From Paenibacillus lignilyticus (lineage in GTDB: Bacteria; Bacillota; Bacilli; Paenibacillales; Paenibacillaceae), in the NCBI RefSeq assembly GCF_017942085.1, contig NZ_JAGKSP010000011.1, positions 148,696 through 212,695 on the forward strand: a DNA stretch of 64,000 nucleotides, in the 5' to 3' direction. The notes beneath the pieces are model-generated. The model was not told the DNA's origin, did no database searches, and was given only the letters and a program-made list of their open reading frames with translations. Positions within the stretch are counted from its first letter, which is position 1; every line of letters begins with the position of its first letter. Positions 36,328 through 46,514 of this stretch are shown piece after piece. The translations under genes were made by a program, and so were the position numbers.

Positions 36328-36354
36328 CACATCCTCGAGGTAGGAACAACCGCG

Positions 36355-37632
36355 TTATTCCCCCATTATATATTGCGTTATAAAATCATTGCCGAATTTC
36401 CCTTCCGGGTCATAGAGACGAAGAAGTTGCTGGAAGCCGGGCAGATTCTCATAGTGCGATTGTACCCGGGCCGGCGACATGGTGAATAGCTTCCCCCAGT
36501 GAGGACGAGCATGGAAGGGCTCAAGCTGCTCCTCGATAACGGGCAGCAGTTGTTGAACAGCCTCCCAATTATCCCTCCACGTAAAATGAATGGCTACCAT
36601 CTCCTGCTTGAAACAAGGGCTCATCCATAGATCATCTGCGGCAATGGTGCGAATCTCCGAAACATGAAGAAACGGCGATATTTGATCACGCAGACGGTTT
36701 ATCGCACACAAAGCCGAATACGCGTCCCGACGCGGCACAAAATACTCACTTTGCAGCTCCTCCCCCGCACTCGGCATGAAGTCCATGCGGAAATGCGGCA
36801 GTCGTTCATACCAAGGTCCGGCAATTCCCATCTGTTGGCTGCAATTCTCCGGAGACACGCCAGGCACCGGATGCAGATGCGAAGGTGCTGGTGTAGCGCC
36901 GTAAAACTCGGCTTCTGCTTGAGTCGCTGTGGCTGCATCCGATAGACGCGTCTTCACCCACACTTGATTGAACGACGTGGACTTCCAATCCGTAAACAAA
37001 CTCACGCTGTAGGCACTGGAGAAGATCGCGTCGAAGTGGTCCTCAAGCTGCGTTAGCGGTAAGTTTTCGTATATAAACTGACTCATTTGGAAAGCCGGAA
37101 CCACGTCTAGCGTAAGTTTGGTGACTACGCCTAAAGCTCCAAGTCCCACAACAACACCGGTAAATGCTCCATCTTCTTGATCGCGAGAGAGCATAATCGT
37201 CTCCCCGTCCGCTTTGACAATCTCCAGGGAATGAACCGCTGTAGCTAAATTGCCATTCAAATCACCGGAACCATGCGTCGCTGTCGCTATCGCACCACCA
37301 ACCGAGATATGGGGCAGCGATGCCAAGTTATGCAGCGCATAGCCGTTGCTATGAAGATAGTGGCACAGCTCTCCGTACCGGATTCCCGCTTCCACCGTTA
37401 CACGATTATGCGTGCGATCTAATGCGATTACCCGGTTCAGCTTCTGGAGCGAGAGATGAGATCCGCCAGTATCGGCGATACCATTGAATGAATGACGTGT
37501 ACCAAGCACCTTTATTCGATTGCTGCGAGCGACTAATTCTTGTACTTGCTCAACTGTTTCAGGCGTATGAATCTCCAAGGCGTTATATCTGTAGTTCCCT
37601 GCCCAGTTACGATGATTTTCAAGTGTTCCCAT
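36355..37632 (-). CDS. FAD-linked alditol/aldonolactone oxidase-like protein
   Basis: A 425-residue flavoprotein of the VAO/PCMH fold. The N-terminal FAD-binding domain has GTRHSFN with H47, equivalent to the histidine that covalently holds FAD in alditol oxidase AldO, and SVGGAIATATHGSG for the pyrophosphate. The C-terminal ALO-type domain ends with HWGKLFTM and a YDPEGKFGNDF block. ATG 37632 is placed by AGGAAGGA nine bases upstream. Expected reaction: oxidation of an alditol such as xylitol or sorbitol by oxygen, giving aldose and peroxide. Monocistronic. Confidence 0.85.
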   Translation of the reverse strand: MGTLENHRNWAGNYRYNALEIHTPETVEQVQELVARSNRIKVLGTRHSFNGIADTGGSHLSLQKLNRVIALDRTHNRVTVEAGIRYGELCHYLHSNGYALHNLASLPHISVGGAIATATHGSGDLNGNLATAVHSLEIVKADGETIMLSRDQEDGAFTGVVVGLGALGVVTKLTLDVVPAFQMSQFIYENLPLTQLEDHFDAIFSSAYSVSLFTDWKSTSFNQVWVKTRLSDAATATQAEAEFYGATPAPSHLHPVPGVSPENCSQQMGIAGPWYERLPHFRMDFMPSAGEELQSEYFVPRRDAYSALCAINRLRDQISPFLHVSEIRTIAADDLWMSPCFKQEMVAIHFTWRDNWEAVQQLLPVIEEQLEPFHARPHWGKLFTMSPARVQSHYENLPGFQQLLRLYDPEGKFGNDFITQYIMGE

Positions 37633-37766
37633 AGCAAGACATCCTTCCTGCATGTATCGGTAGTATTAATACTTGCTTCGCCTTCAGTTGGGGATATCCC
37701 TGCCTATCATGGAAGGTTTCTCGCCATATATCGCGCCTTCTCTCTCGGAATAGCTAAAGAATAAAG

Positions 37767-37806
37767 AAGAGGCTTCTGTGAGTAGTTAAACTCACGGAAG
37801 CCTCTT
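37767..37806 (-). terminator. Terminator downstream of the arsI-like pseudogene
   Basis: AAGAGGCTTC/GAAGCCTCTT with an inner GTGAGT/ACTCAC stem. It shares its outer stem with several other terminators in the window. Confidence 0.8.
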
Positions 37807-37845
37807 TAACGACCTGCTGTTTATTTTCCTTCTTTCACAAACTGC

Positions 37846-38038
37846 TCAATCCGGCTTAATCTCTCGATTCGGAGCAACCGGCGTGGTACAGCAACTACTT
37901 GGCATGCTCGCGCGATCCTCGGCTGCTTCAAATTCACTGTCATGCTTCGTGTAAAAAACTTCCCACGGGTTACCTTCCGGATCCGTTACCCAAATTTTGA
38001 GGCGACTGATGTGCATTTACCGGAATTTCGATTTTCAT
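37846..38038 (-). pseudogene. Remnant of an ArsI/CadI-like glyoxalase gene (internal deletion)
   Basis: After GAAGGTG an ATG (38036-38038) opens MKIEIPVNAH, and the sequence then jumps frame into the typical C-terminus of CadI/ArsI-type dioxygenases: KIWVTDPEGNPWEVFYTKHD ... MPSSCCT ... up to TGA 37846. The family normally spans about 140-150 residues; roughly 85 central residues with the metal-site histidine are missing and the joined parts are out of frame. A 56-residue frame from ATG 38016 could still express the tail. Functional C-As bond cleavage is not possible from this remnant. Confidence 0.75.
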
Positions 38039-38053
38039 CAAAAGCACCTTCTA

Positions 38054-38139
38054 TAATCAAATTATTTTGATTAATCTTCTTGGATTCAATTTACCATGAT
38101 TTTCTCTGATGGTCAATATTAAATCAATAAAAATTGATT
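38054..38139 (-). promoter_or_regulatory. ArsR-type promoter and operators in front of the arsI-like remnant
   Basis: On the minus strand TTGACC (38111-38116) and TAAATT (38088-38093) are 17 bases apart. TAATCAAA-N4-TTTGATTA (38054-38073) is a perfect inverted repeat like ArsR operators; a second repeat, AATCAAT-N4-ATTGATT (38122-38139), lies just upstream of the -35 box. Confidence 0.7.
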
Positions 38140-38149
38140 AATAACCATT

Positions 38150-39058
38150 TCACTCATAAGCCCAGACACAATCCTTCGGGCGTTTATCCGGCAGGAACCC
38201 TTTGAATATCGTAGTGCTCAACTGATGCATATCCGTTCGTTCCCGGTATTCGATCCGGCAGCATAAGCGCGGCTCGATCCATTTCGTTTTCTGATCTTCT
38301 CCGGTATGGAGCTGCTGTGCGATTGCGAGAAATGCTTGCTTTTCCTCTGGCTTGATGCCGACTTCAACGGTCCCTACCGGCTTATTCTTCATCGTCCTAA
38401 AATGAAGACCTATGACAAGCGCGAACGGTTCTGTCCGGTAGCCCAGGATAACCGTGTCAATGGACTTGAAGTGTTTGATTTTCAACCAATCCGCCGATAA
38501 CTTATCCAGTTGATAGATGGAATCCTTCCGTTTCGCGACAATGCCTTCCAACCCTTTCTCCTTCGTCATCGCGAACAACGCCTTGCTCTTCCCATCGACA
38601 AACATCGTTTTCGTAAGAACCGATGAATCGGACACCAGTTCAGATAAGCGTTCCTTCCGCTGCATCAATGGCTCGTGCAAATGCTCACGATCCGTATACA
38701 AAAGATCAAACACCACGAAAGTCACCGGATGCGTACGCGTCGCTTGTGCAATTCTAGAGGAGTGGCTCAGCCTCCCGCGATGCAAGAAGTCATCGAACAC
38801 CGGTCTTCCCCCGCGCATGCATATCCCTTCGCAGTCCAAAATAGCCGAGTCCGCCTTGATTGCGGCTGCGGCTTCCGTTAACTCGGGAAACTTGGGTGTA
38901 ACAATGGCTCCGTACCGTGTATAAGCTTCCATACGTTCGTTTTGCTTATGAATGAGCAAACGCCAGCCGTCATATTTGGGCTCGAAAATATACCCTTCAT
39001 CATCGAAGGCTTCCTTCCCAACACTCACGATCATGGGCTTTAATGCAGAAAAGAGCAT
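38150..39058 (-). CDS. ATP-dependent DNA ligase (LigD-ligase-domain type)
   Basis: A 302-residue ligase made of the adenylation domain and an OB fold. Motif I is EPKYDGWR with the adenylated lysine K28; later motifs are seen as LDCEGI, VFDLLY, LEGIVAKR and DWLKIKH. ATG 39058 is chosen because GGGGGAGGG lies nine bases upstream. Such stand-alone ligases often partner a Ku or polymerase domain, but neither is present in the window. It closely follows the divergent-looking ars promoter but reads the same way, upstream of it. Confidence 0.88.
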   Translation of the reverse strand: MLFSALKPMIVSVGKEAFDDEGYIFEPKYDGWRLLIHKQNERMEAYTRYGAIVTPKFPELTEAAAAIKADSAILDCEGICMRGGRPVFDDFLHRGRLSHSSRIAQATRTHPVTFVVFDLLYTDREHLHEPLMQRKERLSELVSDSSVLTKTMFVDGKSKALFAMTKEKGLEGIVAKRKDSIYQLDKLSADWLKIKHFKSIDTVILGYRTEPFALVIGLHFRTMKNKPVGTVEVGIKPEEKQAFLAIAQQLHTGEDQKTKWIEPRLCCRIEYRERTDMHQLSTTIFKGFLPDKRPKDCVWAYE

Positions 39059-39135
39059 AGGCGGCATCCCTCCCCCTACACTCTATTGTGGCCGCAATAA
39101 ATAGAGAGCAAACCAGCTGACTCTATCTCCTGCCG

Positions 39136-39741
39136 TTATTTCGATTCACTTTCGATCACATAGCCGTTCTTCGTAATATGATCCTCGAACATTCGCTGTA
39201 TATCAGGGAACTCCTCGCGCTCAAGCCACGTATCCGTTTTCCATACGCTCGACGTATTCAGCGCACGCGGGCAATGCACGAAACACTCTTCCACGGTTAC
39301 CTTAACCGCGAATTGCGGAGGTCTGCCATTCAGTGTCATGCTCTGCTGCAAAGTCTCGTTATAGACCATCCGCGCAGTTCCGTTAATGCGAAGCACCTCG
39401 TTCATCCCAGGCAAAATGCAGATCATGCCGAGCCGCGGATTTTCCAGCAGGTTCATCATCGAATCGACCCGCCTGTTTCCCATTCGCTCAGGAAACGCTA
39501 AGGTGTGGTCATCCAATACCTTCACGAACCCGGGCTGATCGCCGCGCGGCGATACATCGCATTGGCCTTTGGCATTCGCGGTAGATAGGAAGAACAGCGG
39601 ACACTTTGCCAAATAGGCACGGACATGATCATCGATATGATCGATGGTTTTCTTCACAACGGCCTCGTGCGGTACGCCGACCACCTCTCGCAAACGCGCA
39701 ATGGAATCAATAATTTCGTCTTCTTGATGGTTATAAATCAT
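39136..39741 (-). CDS. Pyridoxamine 5'-phosphate oxidase-fold (PPOX) protein
   Basis: A 201-residue split-barrel flavin-binding-type protein. The core FFLSTANAKGQCDVSPRGDQPGFVKVLDDHTLAFPE and later ENPRLGMICILPG match the PPOX subfamily often called MSMEG_1061-like. Its reaction is not known; members bind FMN, F420 or haem. It ends 78 bases upstream of the ligase start and is divergent from the YeeE/YedE pair. Confidence 0.82.
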   Translation of the reverse strand: MIYNHQEDEIIDSIARLREVVGVPHEAVVKKTIDHIDDHVRAYLAKCPLFFLSTANAKGQCDVSPRGDQPGFVKVLDDHTLAFPERMGNRRVDSMMNLLENPRLGMICILPGMNEVLRINGTARMVYNETLQQSMTLNGRPPQFAVKVTVEECFVHCPRALNTSSVWKTDTWLEREEFPDIQRMFEDHITKNGYVIESESK

Positions 39742-39866
39742 AATGAATGATTTTCCTTCCTCTATTGAATCTTTGTATCCATTGTACAGGAAAACAGCTT
39801 CCTCCGCATGGCCTTATCCTTTCAGCGCATACACTGAATTAATACGTTGAATCGGAGGTTTTATTC

Positions 39867-40340
39867 ATGACCTTATTTCTAGACCATCCAGAGTGGTATA
39901 TCCTCGGCCCTTTATTTGGCATAACAGTGGCGGCTATGTACGCGGTTTCAAATAAACCGCTCGGTGCCACTGGATTTTATGCTCAACTTACGGACATGAT
40001 CCTAGGTCGCCCAATGAAAGAGGCATGGCGTCTTTGGTACTTGTTAGGCGTAATGTTAGGCGGTTCAGCAGCCGCCTGGATCGGCGGGGATTCAGGCCCT
40101 GTCTCTTATTACGGAAAAATGGGAGAACTGCTCCCGATACAAGCTCTTATTCCTATTTTGTTCATTGGCGGCCTGCTTATGGGAATCGGTGCCAGATTCG
40201 CCGGCGGTTGCACCTCCGGACATGCCTTATGCGGAACATCCACGTTATCTCCCGCCAGTATCGTATCGACTATCGTTTTTTTCGGTGTAGCTGTAATCGT
40301 AACCTTCATCCTTCATGCGATAACAGGAGGTGCTCTATGA
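39867..40340 (+). CDS. YeeE/YedE-family transporter, N-terminal half protein
   Basis: A 157-residue inner-membrane protein with about four helices. The conserved GGCTSGHALCGTS block near residue 113 carries the cysteines used by YeeE (TsuA)-type proteins to pass thiosulfate or other sulfur groups. GGAGGT lies nine bases before the ATG. Its stop overlaps the next start by four bases, so the two half-size proteins are coupled and probably form one channel. The exact sulfur compound is unknown. Confidence 0.85.
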   Translation: MTLFLDHPEWYILGPLFGITVAAMYAVSNKPLGATGFYAQLTDMILGRPMKEAWRLWYLLGVMLGGSAAAWIGGDSGPVSYYGKMGELLPIQALIPILFIGGLLMGIGARFAGGCTSGHALCGTSTLSPASIVSTIVFFGVAVIVTFILHAITGGAL

Positions 40341-40741
40341 AACGTACGGGATTTCTATTCGGACTATGTTTTGGTTTCTTGATCGCTCTGGCCCAATTTA
40401 CGGATTACAATGTGATTCATCAGGGGCTGTTAATGAAGCAGGCTTATATTTATCTCGTCATGGCTTCATCCGTCATCGTATCGATGATTCTGCTCTGGCT
40501 GTTAACGAAGCTTAAATGGCGCACTCTGCTGGGCGGTCCGCTTAAACTGCCGAAACTCCCCATCCGCAAGCATCACATCTGGGGCGGCGCACTCTTTGGA
40601 GCAGGTTGGGCGATTACGGGAACTTGCCCTACCGTTTCGGCGGCCATGCTTGGCACAGGGAAACTTCTGGGACTGAGCGTAATGGCCGGCCTGCTCGTTG
40701 GGGTATTGCTAAAGGATGTTTGGAGCAATCGTAAACCGTGA
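40337..40741 (+). CDS. YeeE/YedE-family transporter, C-terminal half protein
   Basis: A 134-residue inner-membrane protein with four helices and the second conserved cysteine block (AITGTCPTVSAAMLGTGK) near residue 92. ATG 40337 is used because GGAGG precedes it; a much longer upstream frame runs through the previous gene and is not plausible. In YeeE/YedE proteins both blocks face each other across the pore, so this and the preceding protein should work as a pair. Confidence 0.85.
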   Translation: MKRTGFLFGLCFGFLIALAQFTDYNVIHQGLLMKQAYIYLVMASSVIVSMILLWLLTKLKWRTLLGGPLKLPKLPIRKHHIWGGALFGAGWAITGTCPTVSAAMLGTGKLLGLSVMAGLLVGVLLKDVWSNRKP

Positions 40742-40757
40742 TATCATGAGAAGCCTC

Positions 40758-41990
40758 TTATTCATTAGATAATGATCGCAGACGTCTAAGCGACGGGAAC
40801 AAGAACATCCACAAACCTGCTACTACGACTGTTCCGATGCCACCGACGAATGCAGCCTGAACAGGTCCAATCATCCCGGCAAGCGTACCCGACTCAAACT
40901 CTCCCAACTGATTGGAGGTTCCGATGAACAGCGAGTTTACCGCATTTACGCGGCCCCTCATCTCATCCGGCGTTTGCAGTTGTACAAGGGAAGAACGAAT
41001 CACCACGCTGATGACATCCGAACCTCCGATAAGCAGTAAGGCGACCAGCGAAATGATCAAATTCGTCGATACCGCAAAGAGCATGGTAGCTAATCCAAAA
41101 ACGCCAAGCGCTCCGAACAATATCGGACCAAGCGCTTTCTTAAGCGGGAAATAGACGAGTGCAATGGACATTAACAATGCACCGACGGCAGGTGCGGTCC
41201 GCATCACACCTAATCCTAGTGGACCTGTATGTAAAATGTCCTCCGCGAAAATAGGCAGCAGAGCTGTTGCGCCACCAAGAAGAACGGCAAACAAATCAAG
41301 CGATATCGTCCCCAAGATGACCGGATTGCGTCTGACAAACACCAAGCCGGAGAAGATGGACCTTGCCGTGAGCGGCTCGGGTTTCCTAACGATTCTCTCC
41401 ATGCGGATGAGGAAAGTAAGAATCCCCGCAACGAATAGCGCCACTGCTGCTGTAACATAGACGAATACCGGCCCCGCCGCAATAAGCACACCGCCTAAGG
41501 TCGGTCCTATAATCTGAGAGGTTTGTCCGGTCGAGGTTGTCCACGCAATTGCTTTCTGCATGAGTTCCTTCGGCACCAGCATCGGCAGCAACGACGAAGA
41601 CGACGGCCCTTCAAATGCCCGGCAAGCACCGAGTATCGCTGCAGCCACCAGAATTTCATTTCGCCCTAGCCATCCTGCCAAGTTCCCAACAAGCAGCAGC
41701 GCAGCGATACCGCTTTCGATGATTTGGCACAAGAAAACGATTTTCCTTCTGTCGAACCGATCCGCGACTTGGCCGACAACCAACGTTAGCAGCATCATCG
41801 GCAGAAACTGTGCCAGTCCCACAAGTCCGAGGCTGTATGCATCATGCGTCAGCACATACATCTGCCAGCCAATCGCAACGGAAAGCATCTGGAAGGAAGT
41901 CGAGGATAACGTACGCGAGACCCAAAATTTCGTAAAAGAAGGCTGCCGGAGTGTAGATTCCGTTTCCGTTTCCAACACGATGCATTTCAC
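40758..41990 (-). CDS. Major facilitator superfamily exporter (MFS_3/EntS-like)
   Basis: A 410-residue membrane protein with twelve predicted helices. The GQVADRFDRRKIV loop between helices 2 and 3 is the MFS motif A, and the sequence resembles the MFS_3 group of drug or siderophore exporters. Start uncertain: GTG 41990 directly follows AAAAGGGC, while an in-frame GTG at 41978 has better spacing. It converges with the YeeE/YedE pair. Substrate unknown. Confidence 0.85.
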   Translation of the reverse strand: MKCIVLETETESTLRQPSFTKFWVSRTLSSTSFQMLSVAIGWQMYVLTHDAYSLGLVGLAQFLPMMLLTLVVGQVADRFDRRKIVFLCQIIESGIAALLLVGNLAGWLGRNEILVAAAILGACRAFEGPSSSSLLPMLVPKELMQKAIAWTTSTGQTSQIIGPTLGGVLIAAGPVFVYVTAAVALFVAGILTFLIRMERIVRKPEPLTARSIFSGLVFVRRNPVILGTISLDLFAVLLGGATALLPIFAEDILHTGPLGLGVMRTAPAVGALLMSIALVYFPLKKALGPILFGALGVFGLATMLFAVSTNLIISLVALLLIGGSDVISVVIRSSLVQLQTPDEMRGRVNAVNSLFIGTSNQLGEFESGTLAGMIGPVQAAFVGGIGTVVVAGLWMFLFPSLRRLRSLSNE

Positions 41991-42044
41991 GCCCTTTTTT
42001 GATTGCTTATTTCCATACTAGTCATGGGAATTGTACTCGATATT

Positions 42045-42084
42045 CGTAAAAAAGACTACCTCCTTGAAACAAGGAAGTAGTCTT
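42045..42084 (-). terminator. Terminator of the DUF1877 gene
   Basis: AAGACTAC/GTAGTCTT and inner TCCTTG/CAAGGA stem with T run on the minus strand. Confidence 0.9.
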
Positions 42085-42096
42085 CACGCCGCTCTA

Positions 42097-42588
42097 CTAG
42101 CTAATATACAACAGCATAGCCTGATCGCTCGCCGCTGCCAGCCGATAATAATCAACCAACTCTTGATAATAATCCATTACATATTCACGATCTCCGTCGT
42201 CATCCCACTCAAGTGAAGGATAGATGTCCACCTTCCTCATTTGCTCGGGATTGTAGCGCTTTAACAGTTCTTCCTCAGAGATAATCACGAGAGCTGCGTA
42301 AATCTGTTTCACTTGCTCAACGGTCAAGTAACGTGTGGGCTGATCTTCCTCATCCGCCTCCTCGCCGATCGGCGTGCCTCCAAGAACGGTATGTACAAGC
42401 GGTTCAGTTCCTTCCCAAGCAGCCCCATTGAGCAAATAATGAATGGCGTGCCATGACTTATCCAGATATAATGGCTCGTTCTCATTACCATCGTCGCTAT
42501 AAATCACATCCTCCAACTCCGCTTCCCCTTGAAGCAGATCATGAAGCAGCTCGGACGAAATTCGCTGTAAATTTGCAACCATGCTCAT
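42097..42588 (-). CDS. DUF1877 (YfbM-like) family protein
   Basis: A 163-residue acidic cytoplasmic protein. The opening MSMVANLQRIS and the blocks LDKSWHAIHYLL, PLVHTVLGGTPIGEE and YYQELVDYYRLAA are typical of DUF1877, whose function is not established. ATG 42588 lies ten bases after GAGGGAG; a longer frame lacks a ribosome site. Monocistronic, with repeat element C upstream. Confidence 0.85.
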   Translation of the reverse strand: MSMVANLQRISSELLHDLLQGEAELEDVIYSDDGNENEPLYLDKSWHAIHYLLNGAAWEGTEPLVHTVLGGTPIGEEADEEDQPTRYLTVEQVKQIYAALVIISEEELLKRYNPEQMRKVDIYPSLEWDDDGDREYVMDYYQELVDYYRLAAASDQAMLLYIS

Positions 42589-42726
42589 AGTGAATCTCCC
42601 TCTCACAGTAGTGACATGCGTGAAATCCAGTAGTCCGTATATTACAACATTACAGAAAATTACATAATTATCCAATAATAAATTTCTGCACTATACATCT
42701 CGTTTTCGGCCTGTCGCCGCGAAAGG

Positions 42727-42910
42727 CTAACGAATCGTACTGGTCTTATTTGGCCGGATTTCACTTCTCCGAATATCTAACGAATCATACAGGTCTTATT
42801 TCGAGAAAATCGACTCTGAATTGCCCATAAACCATCAAATAAGGCTTCTACGATTCGTTAGAATTTTTTCGAGCTATTTTGGGGCAAATAAGCCCTGTAC
42901 GATTCGTTAG
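42727..42910. repeat. Four-copy intergenic repeat element C
   Basis: Direct units start at 42727 and 42777 (CTAACGAATCGTAC and CTAACGAATCATAC, each with CTTATTT), inverted units end at 42861 and 42910 (CGATTCGTTAG). Spacing 50, 84, 49. Unit words match element B. It occupies the gap between the DUF1877 gene and the RCC1 terminator. Confidence 0.9.
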
Positions 42911-42968
42911 AGCATTTCGCTTTATGCACCTCACAAGAATAATGACCATAATGATTCACTCCGAAATC

Positions 42969-43010
42969 AAAAAAAGCTTCTCACAGTTCAAAATCGAACT
43001 TGTGAGAAGC
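42969..43010 (-). terminator. Terminator of the RCC1-repeat gene
   Basis: GCTTCTCACA/TGTGAGAAGC with inner GTTC/GAAC, then TTTTTTT on the minus strand. Confidence 0.9.
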
Positions 43011-43049
43011 CTTTTAGTTCACAGAGACTCCGTTTGTTCGTAGGTCGAG

Positions 43050-44531
43050 TTATTGAGTACTGATTATGGCAATCGTCTTGTTGCTCACGTCCCATGCGAC
43101 CTTAGCGCCGAGAGACTCGCTGATGAAGCGGACGGGAACGAGAGCGGAATTGTTTACGATAGCCGGAGGAACGTCTATTGCCAGCTTCTGTCCGTTCACC
43201 CAAGCTGTCTTTTCTCCGACGGTTAAACGGATCGACAGGTTTCCTTTCTCTGCCGTAATGGTCGAGGAGGCGGAATTCCATTGGACTTTTGCGTTCATCG
43301 CTTCAAAGATGGCTCGTAAAGGTACCAAGATCCGTCCTGCCTGATTAACTGGAGACTGGTCCATCTGCAAATAGTTCCCGTTCACTTCGACGAAGTAAGG
43401 ATCCTTCTCAATCGTTTCATTCGGATAGCTTGGAATTGCTGCAGGGATTTTGCCGTTCCATTTCGATCCGTTCCCTAGATATGGAGCTCCCCACGACCAA
43501 AGCGTTCCGTCCGCACGAATGGCCATCGAACGGAAGCCGACGCCGTGTGCTGCGATCTTCGTCATCTTCTTCAAGCCGATAACTTGGACGAGCTTATCGC
43601 TCGACTGGAAAGAGCCATTCCCCAGTTGCCCTCCCGAATTGGTTCCGCTCGCCCAGACCGTACCGTCCTTTTTAAGAAGCAGAGGCCCGCCTGCTGAAGC
43701 CTGAACGGCGGCGACGCCCGTTGCTCCATCCAACTTTCTTGCGGTTGAGCCGTCGTCCACGGATACTCCATTCGACATACCTACTCCGCTAGATCCCCAA
43801 TACCATACAGTCCCATCTGTATCGAGCCCGTAAGTATACTGAGAACCGACGGCGACTTGCACAATGTCTTCGACATCTGGGATTTGCGTCAGCTGATCTA
43901 GGTACTGCCACACGGTACCGTCCTTCTTAAGCGCGACGAAACTACCGTAGCCAGACGAGATCGAAACCACGTCGCTCAGCCCGTTAAATTGCATGGGAAC
44001 ACTGGCATTATGAATTGTGCCATCTGAATCCTGGTAGTAGATTCCGCCCCATCCCCATACGGTGCCGTCCTTCTTCACGGCGAAACTTCGCGTCCAATCG
44101 CTTTCGATTGCTACGACGTCAGTAAGGCCGGTCACTTGGGCCGGCAGTGCTCGGCTCTTATCGGTCCCGTCGCCGAGCTCGCCGTCATGGTTGCCACCCC
44201 AAGCCCATACCGTACCGTCATCTCGAAGAGCCAGAGAATGAGTTTGGCCTCCAGTAACTGCGATTACTCCTGTCAAACCCGGGACCTTCACGGGTACGAG
44301 TGAAGACAGGTTGGTCTCGCCGACTTCTGTTCCTCTGTAGGTCGTGGTATCGCCCCACTGCCAGACTGTTCCATCTTTTTTGATTCCCAAGCTGTGACTG
44401 ACTCCAACCGCGATGGAGCTCCAGCCCTTCTCGGACATCGGTTCCGCTTGCGCTCCGGATAACGGGACTATCGTTCCTACGGACATAGCACCGACTAGCA
44501 CAATGGCAGCCAATATCGATTTAATCTTCAT
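43050..44531 (-). CDS. Secreted RCC1-repeat protein with copper-amine-oxidase N-terminal-like domain
   Basis: A 493-residue exported protein. Signal peptide to about residue 29 (AQA). Six or seven RCC1-type blades follow, each with LKKDGTVWxWG-like text (for example at about 52-60, 103-111, 152-160). The last 115 residues (YFVEVNGNYLQMDQSPVNQAGRILVPLRAIFEA) are the stalk domain PF07833 common on Paenibacillus surface proteins. GGAG lies ten bases before the ATG. Binding partner unknown; a cell-surface propeller is likely. Confidence 0.88.
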   Translation of the reverse strand: MKIKSILAAIVLVGAMSVGTIVPLSGAQAEPMSEKGWSSIAVGVSHSLGIKKDGTVWQWGDTTTYRGTEVGETNLSSLVPVKVPGLTGVIAVTGGQTHSLALRDDGTVWAWGGNHDGELGDGTDKSRALPAQVTGLTDVVAIESDWTRSFAVKKDGTVWGWGGIYYQDSDGTIHNASVPMQFNGLSDVVSISSGYGSFVALKKDGTVWQYLDQLTQIPDVEDIVQVAVGSQYTYGLDTDGTVWYWGSSGVGMSNGVSVDDGSTARKLDGATGVAAVQASAGGPLLLKKDGTVWASGTNSGGQLGNGSFQSSDKLVQVIGLKKMTKIAAHGVGFRSMAIRADGTLWSWGAPYLGNGSKWNGKIPAAIPSYPNETIEKDPYFVEVNGNYLQMDQSPVNQAGRILVPLRAIFEAMNAKVQWNSASSTITAEKGNLSIRLTVGEKTAWVNGQKLAIDVPPAIVNNSALVPVRFISESLGAKVAWDVSNKTIAIISTQ

Positions 44532-44674
44532 TTATTATGATCTCCTTTTCTCCTTCACATCTACCAAATTATATAAGTTTTAGTCTTTTTTGAATACCTA
44601 AAATTAGTATTTTTGTACGTATGGAAATGCTATTTAGCAGTGCCTGGAAAACGATGATGACCGTCTTTGTCATG

Positions 44675-44720
44675 AAAAAAGAGGCATCCCACAAGTTCAG
44701 TGAACTCATGAGATGCCTCT
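44675..44720 (-). terminator. Terminator downstream of groEL
   Basis: AGAGGCATC/GATGCCTCT with inner GTTCA/TGAAC and TTTTTT on the minus strand, 85 bases after the groEL stop. Confidence 0.85.
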
Positions 44721-44804
44721 AGTTTTCTGCCGATGTTACCCTTTAGTTACCCTCAGGGTACCCCGTCTCCAAAACCCTTATAAATCAAGGGCTAAGGGCG
44801 CATA

Positions 44805-46442
<1,638 letters not shown>

Positions 46443-46514
46443 CGTAGATAACCTCCCAGTTAATCATTAGTTTAAGTAAAAAGCGTTGCATGTATGTGGA
46501 GTCAGCACGTAGGC

